Below, piece by piece: positions 62,620 through 64,000 of a stretch of 64,000 nt of DNA. The stretch's first letter is position 1. Each line of letters begins with the position of its first letter. The notes beneath the pieces are model-generated. The model did no database searches. It was not told the DNA's origin and was given only the letters and a program-made list of their open reading frames with translations. Source of the DNA: Cacajao melanocephalus (taxonomy: Eukaryota > Chordata > Mammalia > Primates > Pitheciidae); the NCBI GenBank assembly GCA_963573385.1, contig CAUYLG010033027.1:1-64000 (forward strand). Reading direction: 5' to 3'. The position numbers and the translations under genes were made by a program.

Positions 62620-63925
62620 AGTAAACCTGCACCTTCTCGCCCTGGAATATTTGTATGCTCTTAAAGGATGAAAGTAACCTAATCAGTGTCCTAGAAGTTC
62701 CATTTGATCTAACCTTGAAGGATAAGAATTTTTCCGGGGAGGATAAAGAATTAGTGTTTTTCATAAAGAAGACATAGCGACAAAGGCCAGGCAGTGAGGA
62801 CTGTCTAAGATGGGAACATCTGCTTGATGGTGAGCCATATCTGAGAGGGATATGGAACTGCCTGTGAGGGATATGGAAGGTCCTTGCATGACAGGTTGAA
62901 GAATTCATGTGGCAATTCCCACATGGGTAGTTGTAATACTTTCTAGAAGCCTCCTTTCTCTCACAGGTTCATCCCTCTGGACTGCTGGTAGAGAACATCA
63001 CCCATCTCCCCCACCTCCACCTTCCTTCAAAATAAATGAAGTCAAATGAAATGTATCTAATAGAAAAGTACCCAAATAAATGCTTAGGTCCATTTCTTGG
63101 GAGTATTATAAAATGCATTTTTCTCTTCCTCTTGACAAATAAACAAAAGCAAAACTTATTTTATGATTTTCACATGTCTAAATCCAGTGCAGAAAAATGA
63201 ACTCAGGGTTTGCTTAATAGAGAATCCCATTTAATACCTGTGGACTGAGACATTTGTCTGGCAGAGAGATATGGGTTTCTGTGACAGAAGTTCACACATT
63301 TGACTAACTCAAGGATTTGTAATTATGACTCACACTTGACACATATAACACAGGGCCATCGTTTCACTTAACAAAGACAGGCTTTTGGTACATCTTTTGC
63401 ACAAGAGTAGTCAGAGTCACATTTGGGTAGGTTTTAAGAAAGATCTGCTATTCCAGAAACCCAGAGGGTAAAAAGAAAAAAAAAAAAGAAAGATCTGCTT
63501 AGAAGCATTGCGTGATGGTAGTTGGGTTGGCCCAGCAGAGGCAGTACTTGGCAGCCCTCTCTGTTTAGCTGATGAAGGGAATGTTCTCCCCCACAAATCT
63601 TTGACCTTCCTGCTGACAAGGTATGACCTCTGATGTTCCAACAGTGCATTTAGTAGTTTCACTGTTGGTTCAAATGCAGCAGTCTTAATAATCACAATGG
63701 TTTTTCTTCTCTTAAACACTGTTGAAGAAGCACCAAATTTAAGGACTGTGGTGGAAGAAACCACAGCTCTCCTTCCACGTGCCCATACTCACCTTACACC
63801 ATCACAGCACATACCCATGATGAAGGCAGTGACAATGGTACTAAAGAAAGAGGGACAACTACTCAGAATAATTCAAAGGTAGAATCAATAGGGCTTTCAT
63901 TTCTCTTCTTCACTACTGGTTCAAC
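62620..63925. other. Gene-free
   Basis: An L2-like stretch may cover 62640-62900; no gene recognised. Confidence 0.4.
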
Positions 63926-63929
63926 TAGC

Positions 63930-64000
63930 ATATTATTGTTTGAGGATTAACTAAGTTAATAAAGTGCTTAGAACAGTGCCTGTAACATACCAAGTACAAG
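63930..64000 (+). mobile_element. MIR 3' fragment at window edge
   Basis: AATAAAGTGCTTAGAACAGT GCCTG is the MIR 3' core. Confidence 0.65.

Overview
The window is primate genomic DNA from the large replication-dependent histone cluster (the human 6p22 HIST1 region and its HFE insert). The gene order is H2A, H2B, H3, H1.2, HFE, H4, H1t, with matching orientations. More than forty Alu copies, several AluS-like, point to an anthropoid primate. It is not human: the HFE product read here keeps the human length (348 aa) but differs, by my recollection of the human protein, at roughly thirty positions. H2B has Leu where human H2BC3 has Pro, and H1t is one residue longer. A New World monkey is my best guess, but that is inference.

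Layout. 1-440: the 5' two thirds of an H2A gene (minus strand, running off the left edge) and its promoter. 440-13,700: gene-free, with Alus, old LTRs, MaLR, LINE and MIR remnants. 13,700-16,320: a compact histone knot with H2B (minus), a divergently arranged dead H2A copy (plus) and H3.1 (plus, five CCAAT boxes). 16,320-25,100: gene-free, with a probable ERV1-type LTR, hAT-Charlie and Tigger-like DNA transposon remains and Alus. 25,100-25,980: H1.2 (minus). 26,000-37,350: gene-free. 37,414-45,672: HFE, six coding exons on plus, all with canonical GT/AG junctions and an open 1,047-nt coding sequence. 45,700-55,490: HFE 3' side, Alu-dense, then AT-rich DNA. 55,500-56,055: H4 (plus). 58,290-59,120: testis H1t (minus). 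59,120-64,000: Alus, a chimeric inverted Alu, a HAL1/L1 remnant and MIRs.

How the genes work together. The histone genes are intronless and all complete active ones end in the 16-base histone stem-loop. Several have a purine-rich U7 snRNA target (HDE) just downstream. Their promoters carry the class-specific elements expected for S-phase control: an octamer for H2B, the H1 AAACACA box, and an H4 site II with GGTCCGCC. HFE is a spliced MHC-class-I-like gene controlling iron sensing and is functionally unrelated; it only shares the neighbourhood.

I found no previously undescribed biological system. The points most worth a second look are the HFE substitutions (new cysteines in the alpha-3 domain and tail), the H2A pseudogene with an intact-looking promoter, the H2B N-terminal change, the H1t stem-loop variant, and several local tandem duplications and nested repeats. 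All repeat family names are from memory of consensus sequences and were not computed.
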